Position numbers and translations under genes: made by a program | Source: a virus | DNA length: 45,378 nt | Direction: 5' to 3' (one strand) | Virus record (IMG/VR): IMGVR_UViG_3300037247_000528 | Coordinates: 1-45,378 of that record | Shown: in pieces, positions 1-7,561 of the stretch | How the letters are laid out: each line of letters starts with the position of its first letter | How positions within the stretch are numbered: the first letter of the stretch is position 1 | Notes under the pieces: generated by a model | The model's input: only the letters and a program-made list of their open reading frames with translations | Databases searched by the model: none | What the model was told of the DNA's origin: nothing

Positions 1-81
1 CGTTCTTGTGTGGCCCCTCAACACCGATGGCCTCCACCCCGGCTAGGACATCGAGAATGCGCTGCTGCGCTCCACTGATAC
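1..81. repeat. 81-bp terminal direct repeat (left copy)
   Basis: Identical to bases 45298-45378. Because the reading frame of the HerA-like gene continues through the join without a break, this is either an assembly overlap of a circular molecule or a short terminal redundancy. A repeat of 81 bases suits an assembler k-mer overlap better than a physical phage terminus. Confidence 0.97.
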
Positions 82-1306
82 CATCCACTGCGCTGACCTC
101 AGAACTCACGGGCTCCCTGATCGGTGCCCGCGTCGGCGCCGGCGTAGGCTCACGGCCGATCGGCGCGGGCGACTGTGGAAGCGGCACCTCACTCGCACCA
201 TTCAGCGCAGCGGCTAGGCGCTCCGAGATCTTGGAGAGGCCGGCGGCAGCATCACCGACAATGCGCTCTAGCTTCTTGCGCTCTTGGTGAACCTGCCGAA
301 TGGTCGCTGTGTGGCCCCGCTCGGCAGTTGCCACGGCCAACTCGACACGTCGCTCTAGCACCGCTTCATCCGGTGGCGCCTGTGTCTTCCGGGCCAGGGT
401 GAGGTCGCGTCTACTGGTAGCGAGGTCCCGACGTAGGCCAGCGATGTCATTGGCTTCGCGCTCAGCCTCGGCCGGCAGGTCGGACAGTTGGGGCAGCAGG
501 GCCTTCACCTTTTCAGTAGGCTCCGGCGCGACGAACGCCATGCGAGCACCGGCTTTCGGGTGTGTCGTCTGGACCCCGCCGACATGAACCCGGGCGACCA
601 CCTTACTGAGCGCCGGCCCGAATGCGAAGAAGTCGCCTTCGCCCAACACTCGCAGTTGATGCTGTTCGTCCCTCCCCACAAGGCCCAATTCCTCAGACGC
701 CCGTTTCATGTCAACATCGAGCCCCGTCCGGCCGATGAGCTTGTTGTTGCACTCCGCCGCCGCGTCCTTGTGGAGTTTGGCCAAGCGCTGCGTTGCTAGC
801 ACGGCGCAGAAGCCCCTCTTGCGGCCCCGCGTCGCTAGGTCCACGACGGCACCGGCGCTCTCGGCGTCACCCTTCTGCGGGCAGTAGACATGTGCCTCAT
901 CCACGATGACGAGTGCGGGGTGCCACAGCTTCTTCGGCGCGTTGATTAGCGCCTCTAGGAAGTGGCGCACAAAGCGCACGCGCTCATGGGCTCGGAGCTC
1001 ATAGATGTCAAGGATGGCCGACGCCTTCAATTCGAGAAGCCGCTGGGCCAACAAGGCAGCCGTGCGCGGGTCCGTCGCCGTGTCGCCACCGGCTTTGGCG
1101 GCCAGCACGTAATCGAAGCGCTCGCGTAGGCTGGCGAACTCGCCCTCCGGGTCGATGACCAAGTGCTGAACGTGCCCGAAGGTCTGCTCAAGCAGCCGCC
1201 GGATGCACCAGGACTTCCCGCCGCCCGAGTTGGCCTGGACGAGTAGCCGACTATCGATGAGCGTATCCAGGTCACAGAGTACGCCGGGACCGATCTCAAA
1301 CCTCAT
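1..1306 (-). CDS. HerA/DUF87-like ATPase, N-terminal part (gene continues at 45378-44888)
   Basis: The frame is open from ATG 1306 to base 1 and continues across the circular join to a stop at 44888, giving 571 residues. The start follows a strong SD (AGGAGG) just upstream. Walker A is ANSGGGKSW near residues 25-33, a HerA-like strand LVIDPEGEF lies near 49-57, Walker B LVIVDEAH near 132-139, and the GRKRGF...ATQR segment near 161-173 is typical of HerA/FtsK-type motors. A charged, probably coiled-coil stretch follows (about 280-360), then tandem winged-helix repeats in the C-terminal part. HerA family proteins are hexameric DNA translocases; a role in DNA processing or packaging-linked recombination is inferred. 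It overlaps the stop of the upstream 92-residue gene by 11 nt. Confidence 0.85.
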   Translation of the reverse strand, partial: MRFEIGPGVLCDLDTLIDSRLLVQANSGGGKSWCIRRLLEQTFGHVQHLVIDPEGEFASLRERFDYVLAAKAGGDTATDPRTAALLAQRLLELKASAILDIYELRAHERVRFVRHFLEALINAPKKLWHPALVIVDEAHVYCPQKGDAESAGAVVDLATRGRKRGFCAVLATQRLAKLHKDAAAECNNKLIGRTGLDVDMKRASEELGLVGRDEQHQLRVLGEGDFFAFGPALSKVVARVHVGGVQTTHPKAGARMAFVAPEPTEKVKALLPQLSDLPAEAEREANDIAGLRRDLATSRRDLTLARKTQAPPDEAVLERRVELAVATAERGHTATIRQVHQERKKLERIVGDAAAGLSKISERLAAALNGASEVPLPQSPAPIGREPTPAPTRAPIREPVSSEVSAVDGISGAQQRILDVLAGVEAIGVEGPHKN

Positions 1307-1574
1307 GGGTTCCCTCCTCTTGTGGCGGCTCAGCGTGCTCTCCGTGGGGCTGTGGGGCTCCTAGGGCGTTGATCTGCGCGCGGATGCCTGCGACATACTC
1401 AGCATCGCCAGGACAGCAAAGCCCCAGGCTAGGCTGGGTCATCTCCTCCAGCACGGCCCGCATGGCAGCGCGAACCGACTCCATGATCTCCTCTGCGCTG
1501 TACGCCTGCCGCGTGGGATCCAGGGCGGCCTCTACCATCTCCGCCAGCTCCGTGTGGCGATCCTCTATGCTCAT
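1296..1574 (-). CDS. hypothetical protein, 92 aa
   Basis: Unrecognised acidic, mostly helical protein starting MSIEDRHTEL. The start is set by an ATGA overlap with the end of the adenine methyltransferase gene, and that gene's last codons supply the GGAGGAG SD. Two Cys in LGLCCPGD are the only notable residues. It sits between a methyltransferase and the HerA-like ATPase in one transcription unit, so a role in DNA metabolism is possible but unsupported by motif. Confidence 0.7.
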   Translation of the reverse strand: MSIEDRHTELAEMVEAALDPTRQAYSAEEIMESVRAAMRAVLEEMTQPSLGLCCPGDAEYVAGIRAQINALGAPQPHGEHAEPPQEEGTHEV

Positions 1575-2209
1575 GACTCCTCCTCCTGCGTGGCGGCGCC
1601 CCACACCACGATGGCGCTGGGGAACGGCGCGCTGTTCTTGGCCCCGCCGAACTTCAGGCGGCCAGGCAGGAAGCGGACTTGCTCGGCTGTCATCGTGGCT
1701 CGGTCAACGAACGCACCACGAAGGGCACACGAGAGGTTGTCTAACGAGATGCGCTTCACGCTGGTCATCACGTACTGCTGCCACCAGCGCGTATCCGTCC
1801 GCGCCGGCAACAGCGCCACCACCATGCCCGCGTTGCCGCACTCGACTTCGCGTACGGCCTTCTCGATCCAGTCGGGCTGTCCCGATATGTATTCCGTGAT
1901 GTGGTGGCCCCGACTAACGCACCGCTTCTTCTTGCACTTGGAGCGGCAGGGATGCTCAGGCTCGCCATAGGGGGGATTGACGTAGGCACACCGGCAATGC
2001 CAGGGCTGCTTCAGCCCATCCATCGCCTCGGTGCTGCCGTCCATGAAGCGCCCGCCGTTCTTCTCTATCAGCCAGGCTGAGTAGTGGAGCTCACGCTGGC
2101 CGCACGGGTCTAGGTCAGGCTTGAACTCGGCCCATATCCGGTCCATGAAGTCCTTGGGCGTGGCCCAGTCCGTCGTCTGGGAACGCAGCATGTAGGCGCG
2201 CTCAGGCAT
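1571..2209 (-). CDS. DNA N6-adenine methyltransferase (phage Dam-type)
   Basis: About 212 aa. DWATPKDF near the N terminus and the catalytic NPPYG motif about a third of the way in identify the phage-type Dam family, which transfers a methyl group from S-adenosylmethionine to adenine N6. The C-terminal half has the family-typical LLPARTDTRWW and a FLPGRLKFGG segment. A Cys-rich insert (HPCRSKCKKKRC) follows the NPPY motif and could bind zinc. ATG 2209 is preferred over GTG 2215 because spacing to the SD is better. No cognate restriction nuclease is adjacent, so it is probably an orphan enzyme protecting phage DNA. Confidence 0.85.
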   Translation of the reverse strand: MPERAYMLRSQTTDWATPKDFMDRIWAEFKPDLDPCGQRELHYSAWLIEKNGGRFMDGSTEAMDGLKQPWHCRCAYVNPPYGEPEHPCRSKCKKKRCVSRGHHITEYISGQPDWIEKAVREVECGNAGMVVALLPARTDTRWWQQYVMTSVKRISLDNLSCALRGAFVDRATMTAEQVRFLPGRLKFGGAKNSAPFPSAIVVWGAATQEEES

Positions 2210-2411
2210 CGGCACACGCCTTCTCCCACGCTCTCAGCTTGGCCTGGTCGCTCGCTGCCTGGCATGGGCAGGCGTGCGACTCGGCGCAACTGATATGGCT
2301 TATCTGGTAGCACGATGAACAGGTCAAAATCCCTTCTTCTTCGTCCGTCTCGTCGGTGTCGAGAAAGCTGATCTTGCAGATCGCGCAGTGGCCAGGGTCG
2401 TCGTCGGTCAT
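2202..2411 (-). CDS. small RING/PHD-like zinc-binding protein, 69 aa
   Basis: Eight potential zinc ligands are arranged as CAIC, CSSC, HISC and CPC with an acidic loop (DTDETDEEEG) between the first two knuckles. The spacing is close to cross-braced RING or PHD fingers, although the last pair is C-x-C. No catalytic domain accompanies it. The end overlaps the methyltransferase start, so the two are probably translated together. Function unknown; a protein- or nucleic-acid-binding adaptor is plausible. Confidence 0.7.
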   Translation of the reverse strand: MTDDDPGHCAICKISFLDTDETDEEEGILTCSSCYQISHISCAESHACPCQAASDQAKLRAWEKACADA

Positions 2412-2554
2412 GCCTTCCCTCGCATCCCCCGGAACACCCCCATGTGCGCCTTCGACGTGCGCGTGTGGCCCTTCTTGCGCGGCTTGGCTGCGCCTATGCC
2501 ATCAGGGTAGAGGCGCCGGCGGCTGTTCTTGCGGAACGCTGCCTTGCGCTTCAT
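2408..2554 (-). CDS. small highly basic protein, 48 aa
   Basis: Starts MKRKAAFRKNSRRR and is rich in Lys/Arg throughout, with no acidic cluster, which suggests nucleic-acid binding. ATG 2554 was chosen because it follows an SD-like GGAGGG and forms an ATGA overlap with the stop of the preceding gene; the longer open frame upstream is a shadow of that gene. Not recognised as a family. Confidence 0.55.
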   Translation of the reverse strand: MKRKAAFRKNSRRRLYPDGIGAAKPRKKGHTRTSKAHMGVFRGMRGKA

Positions 2555-2778
2555 GGCGAGCCCTCCGGCCATTCGCCCTTCGCACGACGCCGGGCGGAAT
2601 CCGACCGCGCAGCGAGCGAGATTGTGAGGTGCATCGCCATCTGGTGCTGAAGCCAATGGAACAACCGACCGGGCCTGCACCAGCTATCGATCCAGAAGCT
2701 CATCCAGGACAAGCCCCTTTCTATCATGTGAAGCACCACGTATGCCGAGTGAATCATGTAGTAGCGAACCCATTTCAT
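2551..2778 (-). CDS. hypothetical aromatic-rich protein, 75 aa
   Basis: MKWVRYYMIHSAYVVLH opens a Trp/Tyr-rich, partly hydrophobic N-terminal half, followed by a hydrophilic Arg-rich tail. It could be a peripheral or single-pass membrane protein; no family recognised. The start is 18 nt downstream of the transglycosylase-domain stop, with a GAGGGA SD. Its place directly after the TM/SLT pair would allow a membrane-linked role, but this is only context. Confidence 0.5.
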   Translation of the reverse strand: MKWVRYYMIHSAYVVLHMIERGLSWMSFWIDSWCRPGRLFHWLQHQMAMHLTISLAARSDSARRRAKGEWPEGSP

Positions 2779-2795
2779 CGCGAATCCCTCACTCC

Positions 2796-3086
2796 CTACG
2801 GGCAACCGGGCCAAGGTTGCCAGCCGCGCTGCTGGTACAGCTCGTAACCGGCGGCGATGTTTAGCTCAGGCACTAATAGTTCCTCAACAGTCCAGCGATG
2901 TAGCACTGAATCGACCTGGAAGAGGCCAACATAAGGCCCGTTTCTGGCCGCCGGGTTGCCGCCGGATTCGCACATCATGACCTCCCATGCGTATTCCCAT
3001 CGCTCGCCGAAGGCTTCTTGGAAGCCCCGGACGAACTGGCGCCATTGGTCCGCGTCGTTGGGTAGTAGGGCTCCTGCATCTCCCAA
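2796..3086 (-). CDS. SLT-type lytic transglycosylase domain (start or frameshift uncertain)
   Basis: The reading frame encodes a compact soluble-lytic-transglycosylase/lysozyme-like domain: catalytic Glu in MMCESGGNPAA, then YVGLFQVDS and a downstream LNIAAGYELYQQRGW segment as in the SLT fold. These enzymes cleave peptidoglycan between MurNAc and GlcNAc. There is no good ATG in this frame near the domain; the nearest candidate is TTG 3086. The gene above (2975-3304) is in the +1 frame relative to it, has a strong start and encodes a transmembrane N terminus, so a -1 shift around 3050-3090 would make a membrane-anchored muralytic enzyme. Confidence 0.6.
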   Translation of the reverse strand: MGDAGALLPNDADQWRQFVRGFQEAFGERWEYAWEVMMCESGGNPAARNGPYVGLFQVDSVLHRWTVEELLVPELNIAAGYELYQQRGWQPWPGCP

Positions 3087-3304
3087 CAGATCGCGGCGAG
3101 CTCCTCCTCCTGGGGACTCAATCCGGTCTTCCACGGCTCGATCTCGCTGGCACTGCCCATCCGCTTGCTCTTGTCTACAGGCCGCGCCTCGGTCCGGCGT
3201 CGGCCACGATCTCGCCATATGTCGCTCCCGAGCCACAGCACCGCGATCAGCGAGGCCAGTATGAATGCCCCATCTATCATGTAGAACAGAACTCTCGCGT
3301 CCAT
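2975..3304 (-). CDS. transmembrane N-terminal protein, possibly fused to the SLT domain by frameshift
   Basis: ATG 3304 sits behind a near-ideal SD (AGGAGG). The protein begins with a hydrophobic helix (IDGAFILASLIAVLWLG) followed by a charged region, i.e. one transmembrane segment with a cytoplasmic or periplasmic stalk. The frame runs on to 2975, but the last ~35 residues are Ser/Lys/Thr-rich and look like an out-of-frame reading of the transglycosylase domain, whose coding signal takes over in the -1 frame from about 3080. Either programmed frameshifting, a recent mutation or a sequencing error would explain this. Confidence 0.6.
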   Translation of the reverse strand: MDARVLFYMIDGAFILASLIAVLWLGSDIWRDRGRRRTEARPVDKSKRMGSASEIEPWKTGLSPQEEELAAICWEMQEPYYPTTRTNGASSSGASKKPSASDGNTHGRS

Positions 3305-3355
3305 CGCTTCCTCCTGCCATGCTCACCACCGCCAGGAGGAGCAGGGCGCCGCGTT

Positions 3356-3556
3356 TCAGGCAGTGCCTCCATGGGCTTTGAGCACCTTGATCGCCAGACG
3401 CAGATGCTCTCGTGTCTTGATCGGCATGACATCGAACCGATTGACGATGTTGGCTTCGAGCCATCCCGCTGCGAACAGCGCGGCCTCCTTTTCGTCGCCT
3501 TGGCTTATCATCGCTTCTATCCCTGCTAGTTTCTCAACTGAGTCATGCGCTTCCAT
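3356..3556 (-). CDS. hypothetical protein, 66 aa
   Basis: Helical, soluble, starting MEAHDSVEKLAG. ATG 3556 follows an AAGGGAG SD that lies in the last codons of the HNH-like gene; the longer upstream frame is a shadow of that gene. No family recognised. Confidence 0.6.
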   Translation of the reverse strand: MEAHDSVEKLAGIEAMISQGDEKEAALFAAGWLEANIVNRFDVMPIKTREHLRLAIKVLKAHGGTA

Positions 3557-3558
3557 CT

Positions 3559-4296
3559 TCAGTCTCCCTTCCTGTGTTCCGTCCCGCAGTCGGGACACGT
3601 ACACCGCTCCGTTTTCGGTTCGTCCGAATCGCCGCCCTTCAGCAGCCTCACCACCTGAGCCACGGTGCTGCCCCCCAGCCGCGCCACCACCGCCGTGTCC
3701 AGCGCCCACTGCGGGTTGTCGTGCGCGCACACGGCCTGCCGCGCCTTCTCTCCTAGGAGGTAGACGTCACCCCAGGCCGCCTCGCCGCCGAGCCGCAGTT
3801 CAAACGTCTGCCAGGATCGCACTCGGTCGTACACCGTCTGCCAGGCTACGGGCCGGTCCTCATTCTTGGTGAGTTGCTTCGCGGCCTCGATCCACCACTC
3901 GGGCATCCACTCGATCCGCTCCTTGATCGCCCACGCCACCTGACACTGCGCCTGGTAGCAGACAACCGCCGCCTTGTCCGCCGCGTGCCATTCGGCGGCC
4001 AGCTTCTCAACCTCCCAGTAGCGCTTGTCGAGGGCCAGGTTGTCGAGGGCCACGGGCGATCGGAAGTCGCCGCCCTTAGTGCCCACGTACCACGCGCCTT
4101 GTATTGAGAAGGCCCACTCGCCCGCGTGCAGGCTCCGGTGATGGTCGCGGCAGAGGGGGACTTCAGGCAGGTGGTCGTGAGTGCCGCCCATCCCCTTCCC
4201 CGCTGGGCCTTCGCCCTCGCGGTGGTGGTGCTCACGCTGCGCGGGGCGTGAGCAGCGCAGGCAGACCTCGGTGGCATCCGTGCCGGGTGGGGTCAT
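3559..4296 (-). CDS. HNH-like zinc protein, 245 aa
   Basis: The N-terminal ~60 residues carry VCLRCSRPA, EHHH and PLCRDHHRSLHAGEW, the order and spacing of a Cys-type HNH nuclease or its inactivated relatives. The middle is helical and Trp-rich, and the C terminus has CTCPDCGTEH, a second zinc site. HNH proteins nick or cut DNA with a divalent metal. The N- and C-terminal metal sites on one chain are unusual; function beyond DNA binding or cleavage is inferred. Confidence 0.6.
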   Translation of the reverse strand: MTPPGTDATEVCLRCSRPAQREHHHREGEGPAGKGMGGTHDHLPEVPLCRDHHRSLHAGEWAFSIQGAWYVGTKGGDFRSPVALDNLALDKRYWEVEKLAAEWHAADKAAVVCYQAQCQVAWAIKERIEWMPEWWIEAAKQLTKNEDRPVAWQTVYDRVRSWQTFELRLGGEAAWGDVYLLGEKARQAVCAHDNPQWALDTAVVARLGGSTVAQVVRLLKGGDSDEPKTERCTCPDCGTEHRKGD

Positions 4297-4526
4297 GGCT
4301 CTAACTCCTCCATGAGGTCCAGCCAGGTGATCCCCACGAACTCAGGGCACTTGCAGCCCTTTGGATCGCCGAGACGCCGCCAGCCAACGACGCAGTGGAA
4401 CTCAGACTCCCACCACCAGTGGTTGCGTAGGACGTGCCCGCAGTCACCGCACTTCATGGAGGCCATCTTCGTCGTGAGGATCAGGAGCACCGAGCGTGTA
4501 ACCCTGGCTTGCGCTGGGCCTGTCAT
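4293..4526 (-). CDS. Cys/Trp-rich small zinc-binding protein, 77 aa
   Basis: Contains KCGDCGHVLRNHWWW, then a lone Cys and GCKCPEF, consistent with one zinc site. ATG 4526 overlaps the stop of the 38-residue gene upstream (ATGA), which fixes the start; a second ATG about 20 codons in has no SD. It overlaps the HNH-like start by 4 nt. No family assigned. Confidence 0.6.
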   Translation of the reverse strand: MTGPAQARVTRSVLLILTTKMASMKCGDCGHVLRNHWWWESEFHCVVGWRRLGDPKGCKCPEFVGITWLDLMEELEP

Positions 4527-4639
4527 CGCTTCGGCGCCTTCGCCCTGTCGGCCTGGTCCTTCGCCAAGCACTCTTTCCTCCAACACAGCCGAGCGGTGCT
4601 GGGCTCGCCGCAGACATAACAGGACTGGTCCGGCTTCAC
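4523..4639 (-). CDS. small Cys-rich protein, 38 aa (GTG start)
   Basis: GTG 4639 overlaps the stop of the annealing-protein gene (GTGA), and its stop overlaps the next ATG (ATGA). The sequence has CYVCGEPSTARLCWRKEC, a compact four-Cys knuckle, followed by a Lys/Arg tail. Precise coupling on both sides argues that it is a real gene despite its size. Confidence 0.65.
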   Translation of the reverse strand: MKPDQSCYVCGEPSTARLCWRKECLAKDQADRAKAPKR

Positions 4640-5355
4640 GCTGGTGGCTCCACCTGGCGCAGAGCCTTCTCCTCACTCATGGCCTTGAGGATGCGGGCGG
4701 CCTCAGCAGTTGTCAGCCCCGTCAGGTGTATCTCGGTGCCCTGGGCGGCCTTGGGCTCGTGCTCCATCATCCAGTCGAAGGCGGCCTTTTCGTCCTTGCC
4801 GAAAAGCTCGTTGAGGCTGGCGCGGATGCCCTTGCGCTGGTTGTCGCTCATGGGCGCGCCCATCGTCGCCTTCGCCGCCTCCTGCTGTCCGTTGTAGCTC
4901 TCAACGGGCCCACGCTTGGCCGGCGCCCGACGCTGTACGGGCGAGTCCGTCACGCTGCCGTCCTCTGCGAAGTCGTCACAGAACTGAGTACCCAGGCCGA
5001 GCGCGGCGAGAGCACGGCCTATGGCCTTCGTCTCCGCCTTCTCAATGAAGTCCCCGAAGTCGCTCTGGGTCTCACTGCCATAGCCCGTGGCCAGGGCGCC
5101 TATCTCCCCCGGGGCCTCAGCCGGTACGCAGACGGTGGCCTTGAAGATGGCGTGCGAGTCGCTGTGCTCAAGCATCTCCGTTGTAAGCTGGGCGTTGGGG
5201 TGCTTGTCGCGCAGCCACACCAGCCGCCACTTGACCTCTAGGTACTCGTTGACGACTTCGACCCAGTTGTTCCCCTCCTTCTTCTTCCGCGTAAGGCGCA
5301 GCAGGTGCTTGCTGGGATCGAACGCCTTGGCGGCCTTCTCGGGCTTCTCGCTCAT
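4636..5355 (-). CDS. Rad52/Sak-like single-strand annealing protein
   Basis: 239 aa. The N-terminal half has the pattern seen in phage annealing proteins of the Rad52/Sak type: a strand-rich region (EYLEVKWRLVWLRDKHP), GYGSETQSDFGDFIE and the helix KAETKAIGRALAALGLG near residues 107-124. The C-terminal half is a Pro/Arg linker and a small helical domain that may contact other replication proteins. Such proteins anneal complementary single strands during recombination-dependent replication. Its neighbour upstream (5352-6065) is the coiled-coil protein that commonly accompanies them. Confidence 0.65.
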   Translation of the reverse strand: MSEKPEKAAKAFDPSKHLLRLTRKKKEGNNWVEVVNEYLEVKWRLVWLRDKHPNAQLTTEMLEHSDSHAIFKATVCVPAEAPGEIGALATGYGSETQSDFGDFIEKAETKAIGRALAALGLGTQFCDDFAEDGSVTDSPVQRRAPAKRGPVESYNGQQEAAKATMGAPMSDNQRKGIRASLNELFGKDEKAAFDWMMEHEPKAAQGTEIHLTGLTTAEAARILKAMSEEKALRQVEPPA

Positions 5356-6065
5356 GATCGCGCCGTGACGCCTTCCTCCGACACCGCCTTGACGCCAGGG
5401 ATGGTAAGGTCGCCCTTCAGAGTCCGCGCTAGGTCGTTCAGGACCGGCATGTTGGGCAGGATTAGCTCGACCGCACGCTGCCCCTCGGCGTAAGCCCCCG
5501 CCAGTGCTTGGAGATCCGTAACCTCGGCGTGCCAGGTTACCTTGACGTGGACGGCACCGCTCGGCACCTCTGCCGGCGCCACGGTCGGGGCCACTACGGT
5601 TTCGGCGCGTTCCCTTAGCGTCTCGGCACGTCCGTCCTTACCCGCTTCCTCGTGCGTCTCGGCTTGCTTCAGTAGGTGAACCCGTTCGCGTTCCGCCTCT
5701 GCATCGAGCCTGGCCTGCGCCTCAGCCTGTAGGCACCGCTGCGCTTGGCTATAGGTGAGTACGGCGGCCTTGATGGTCGTTTCGGCTTGTGCCAGCCGGT
5801 CTACGGCAGGCTGGAATAGCTCCATGACCTTCTTCTTGGCCGCATCCATTGGCCGCGTGATGGATAGGCGGACGTCGGTCAGAGCCTTCTGCCGGCCCTT
5901 GATCTTCGTGAGTAGGGTGCTGCTGACCGCCAACTGGTCGGGCGTCGCTATCACGAGCTCGGTCGCTGGTGCGACAAGCGCAACGATCTCGCCTTCCTCG
6001 CGTAGCGCAGCGGCCGTCGCCTCTGCAATCGCAGCGGCCTGCGTGTCCTTGTCTTCGTTCCCCAT
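5352..6065 (-). CDS. coiled-coil protein next to the annealing protein, 237 aa
   Basis: Long heptad-rich Ala/Glu/Lys stretch (about residues 85-155) after a helical N terminus, then a small C-terminal domain. Similar proteins sit beside phage recombinases and are sometimes called structural or host-nuclease-inhibitor-like, but none of these roles can be shown here. ATG 6065 overlaps the preceding stop (TGATG) and has a GAGGAA SD. Confidence 0.65.
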   Translation of the reverse strand: MGNEDKDTQAAAIAEATAAALREEGEIVALVAPATELVIATPDQLAVSSTLLTKIKGRQKALTDVRLSITRPMDAAKKKVMELFQPAVDRLAQAETTIKAAVLTYSQAQRCLQAEAQARLDAEAERERVHLLKQAETHEEAGKDGRAETLRERAETVVAPTVAPAEVPSGAVHVKVTWHAEVTDLQALAGAYAEGQRAVELILPNMPVLNDLARTLKGDLTIPGVKAVSEEGVTARS

Positions 6066-6307
6066 CACCGTTCCTCCATTTCTGCCGCTTCCTCGCGTTC
6101 CTGTAGCGAGGGGTTCAGGTCGTTCTGTATTCCGAGCTTCAAGCGTTCCGCTGGCGTCAGGGGCAGGTCTGCTTGCGACAGGCCCCCGTTCTCCCTCTCG
6201 TGGTACAGCCCCAGGCGTGCCCGCCGGTCTTCCCGGAGCGGGTCGCCGAGATCGTGCTCGAGATCCATGTCGAAGAAGTCCTCCGGGCCGGCGGTAGCCG
6301 TGGTCAT
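6065..6307 (-). CDS. hypothetical acidic protein, 80 aa
   Basis: Strongly acidic N terminus (EDFFDMDLEHDLGD) and a Glu-rich C terminus; probably helical. Translationally coupled on both ends (ATGA above, TGATG below). No family recognised. Acidic small proteins in this position can be DNA mimics or antirepressors, but nothing in the sequence proves that. Confidence 0.6.
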   Translation of the reverse strand: MTTATAGPEDFFDMDLEHDLGDPLREDRRARLGLYHERENGGLSQADLPLTPAERLKLGIQNDLNPSLQEREEAAEMEER

Positions 6308-6639
6308 GGCAACCTCAGCGCGTCGGCCAGGGCCTTGGCGTAGGCGTGCTTCTTTGCCACCGAGGTTACGGCGTAGCCTCTGTTAGTCTCGGCCAGGAGG
6401 GATAGCTCCGTACACTTTGCGAACCCTGCGTCGTGCGCAGCAGTCCCGAACCTGCCAGGGTGCAGCACCCTACAACCGAGCCATCGCAGATCGCCGATTG
6501 GCAATTCCTTGGCCGCTATGTAGAGATTGCGTCGGTTCACTGTGAGCCCCTTCGGCCAGCGCTCGAAGAATCGCTCCACGGACTCGCTACAGGCGTCCTG
6601 GCCTGCTACCCATTCCTGCGTCACCTTGAGTTGTTTCAC
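6304..6639 (-). CDS. hypothetical protein, 111 aa
   Basis: Mixed alpha/beta composition. The N terminus holds a possible helix-turn-helix stretch around NRRNLYIAAKEL, and the C-terminal AKKHAYAKALADAL is a helix. Overlaps the next gene by 4 nt. No confident family. Confidence 0.6.
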   Translation of the reverse strand: MKQLKVTQEWVAGQDACSESVERFFERWPKGLTVNRRNLYIAAKELPIGDLRWLGCRVLHPGRFGTAAHDAGFAKCTELSLLAETNRGYAVTSVAKKHAYAKALADALRLP

Positions 6640-7049
6640 GCTCCGTCTCCTCTCAGCCGCGCCGCCCCGTCGGTCATCGTCTGCCCGATCTCGCCGATCT
6701 CGTGTAGGAGATCCTCAGCGAACCCGGACAGCTTCACGCCCTTGCGGGCTAGCTGAAGTCGTGCCTCGTGCTCCACACTCCCCAGGCCAGCCCGAATGCC
6801 GTCGGCAGGGCGAACAGCAGGCGCACCCACACTGGGATCGTGGCGATCATCTCGTCTATCGGTGTCATCGGGGGCCTCCCTCTTCTTCTTGCAGTTGCAT
6901 TGGATGTAGTGCCCCTTGGGCGTGGCGACGAAGTGGCACCGGCCCGCGTGGCTCTCGTGGCCGCAGTCGGGGCACGTAGTGGGGGCTAGCGAATAGTCCA
7001 GCCCTCTGCGATCCGCATCGTCCATCTGCGTCTCGACAAACTCGCTCAT
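6636..7049 (-). CDS. zinc-ribbon hypothetical protein, 137 aa
   Basis: CPDCGHESHAGRCHF and YIQCNCKKK give a four-to-six Cys/His metal site near residues 25-55; the C-terminal half is a helical region (ARKGVKLSGFAEDLLHEIGE). ATG 7049 overlaps the stop of the HNH gene (ATGA), so the longer in-frame extension upstream was discarded. Confidence 0.65.
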   Translation of the reverse strand: MSEFVETQMDDADRRGLDYSLAPTTCPDCGHESHAGRCHFVATPKGHYIQCNCKKKREAPDDTDRRDDRHDPSVGAPAVRPADGIRAGLGSVEHEARLQLARKGVKLSGFAEDLLHEIGEIGQTMTDGAARLRGDGA

Positions 7050-7561
7050 GGCCCACCGCCTCGGGCTGCGGCAACGCGCAGCGTACGGGCGCGGCGGCTT
7101 GCAGCGCGGCATATACGACATGCGCGGCTGCCGTCGGGATAGCGATAGGTGTTGAGCAGATCGTATGGATGTCCAGTGGGGCAGTGGGTCGCGGTGGCGT
7201 TATGGGCTGCGAAGGATTCGCCACGCAGGATGTTTGCCCGACTTATGACAAGCTCTATGTGTGATAGGCGTACACATGACCGAACCCGACAGAGATGATC
7301 GCTTTCCAGGCCGTCCGGGATAGGGCCACGTTCCTGTTCGTATAGCCAACGGTGGGCGAGGCTGAACCCCTGCTCATTCCAGAAGTGCCCGTAGCCGTCC
7401 GGGTAAAGGCCCGCCGTCCATAGCCAGCACGGCCCGAGGTGTGGCGCGTACTCAGGCACGGGGCCGTCCTTGTTGACCTTCGCCCAGAAGCGCTCATGTA
7501 CGGGTAAGCTGGCGAACCGTCCAGCGATGCGAGGTTGTGGGGTGGTAAGATGAGAGGGCAT
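7046..7561 (-). CDS. HNH endonuclease (HNH_3-like)
   Basis: 171 aa. FWAKV near the N terminus, PCWLWTAGLYPDGYGHFW, SLAHRWLYEQ, DHLCRVRSCVRLSHIELV and a C-terminal CRICRA knuckle match the small HNH_3 homing-type nucleases common in phages. The metal-binding and general-base His residues are present. The enzyme nicks or cuts DNA and could be a free-standing mobile nuclease. Start 7561 is supported by AGGAGGT upstream. Confidence 0.85.
   Translation of the reverse strand: MPSHLTTPQPRIAGRFASLPVHERFWAKVNKDGPVPEYAPHLGPCWLWTAGLYPDGYGHFWNEQGFSLAHRWLYEQERGPIPDGLESDHLCRVRSCVRLSHIELVISRANILRGESFAAHNATATHCPTGHPYDLLNTYRYPDGSRACRICRAASRRARTLRVAAARGGGP

Noticed and set aside
3356-3464. Long N-terminal extension of the transglycosylase frame
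   Set aside because: Most of it is the antisense or shifted reading of neighbouring genes; only the C-terminal domain has a coding signal. Kept as a possible alternative signal peptide only.
5755-6297. Plus-strand open frame of 180 codons
   Set aside because: Shadow of minus-strand coiled-coil and neighbouring genes; no promoter or SD.
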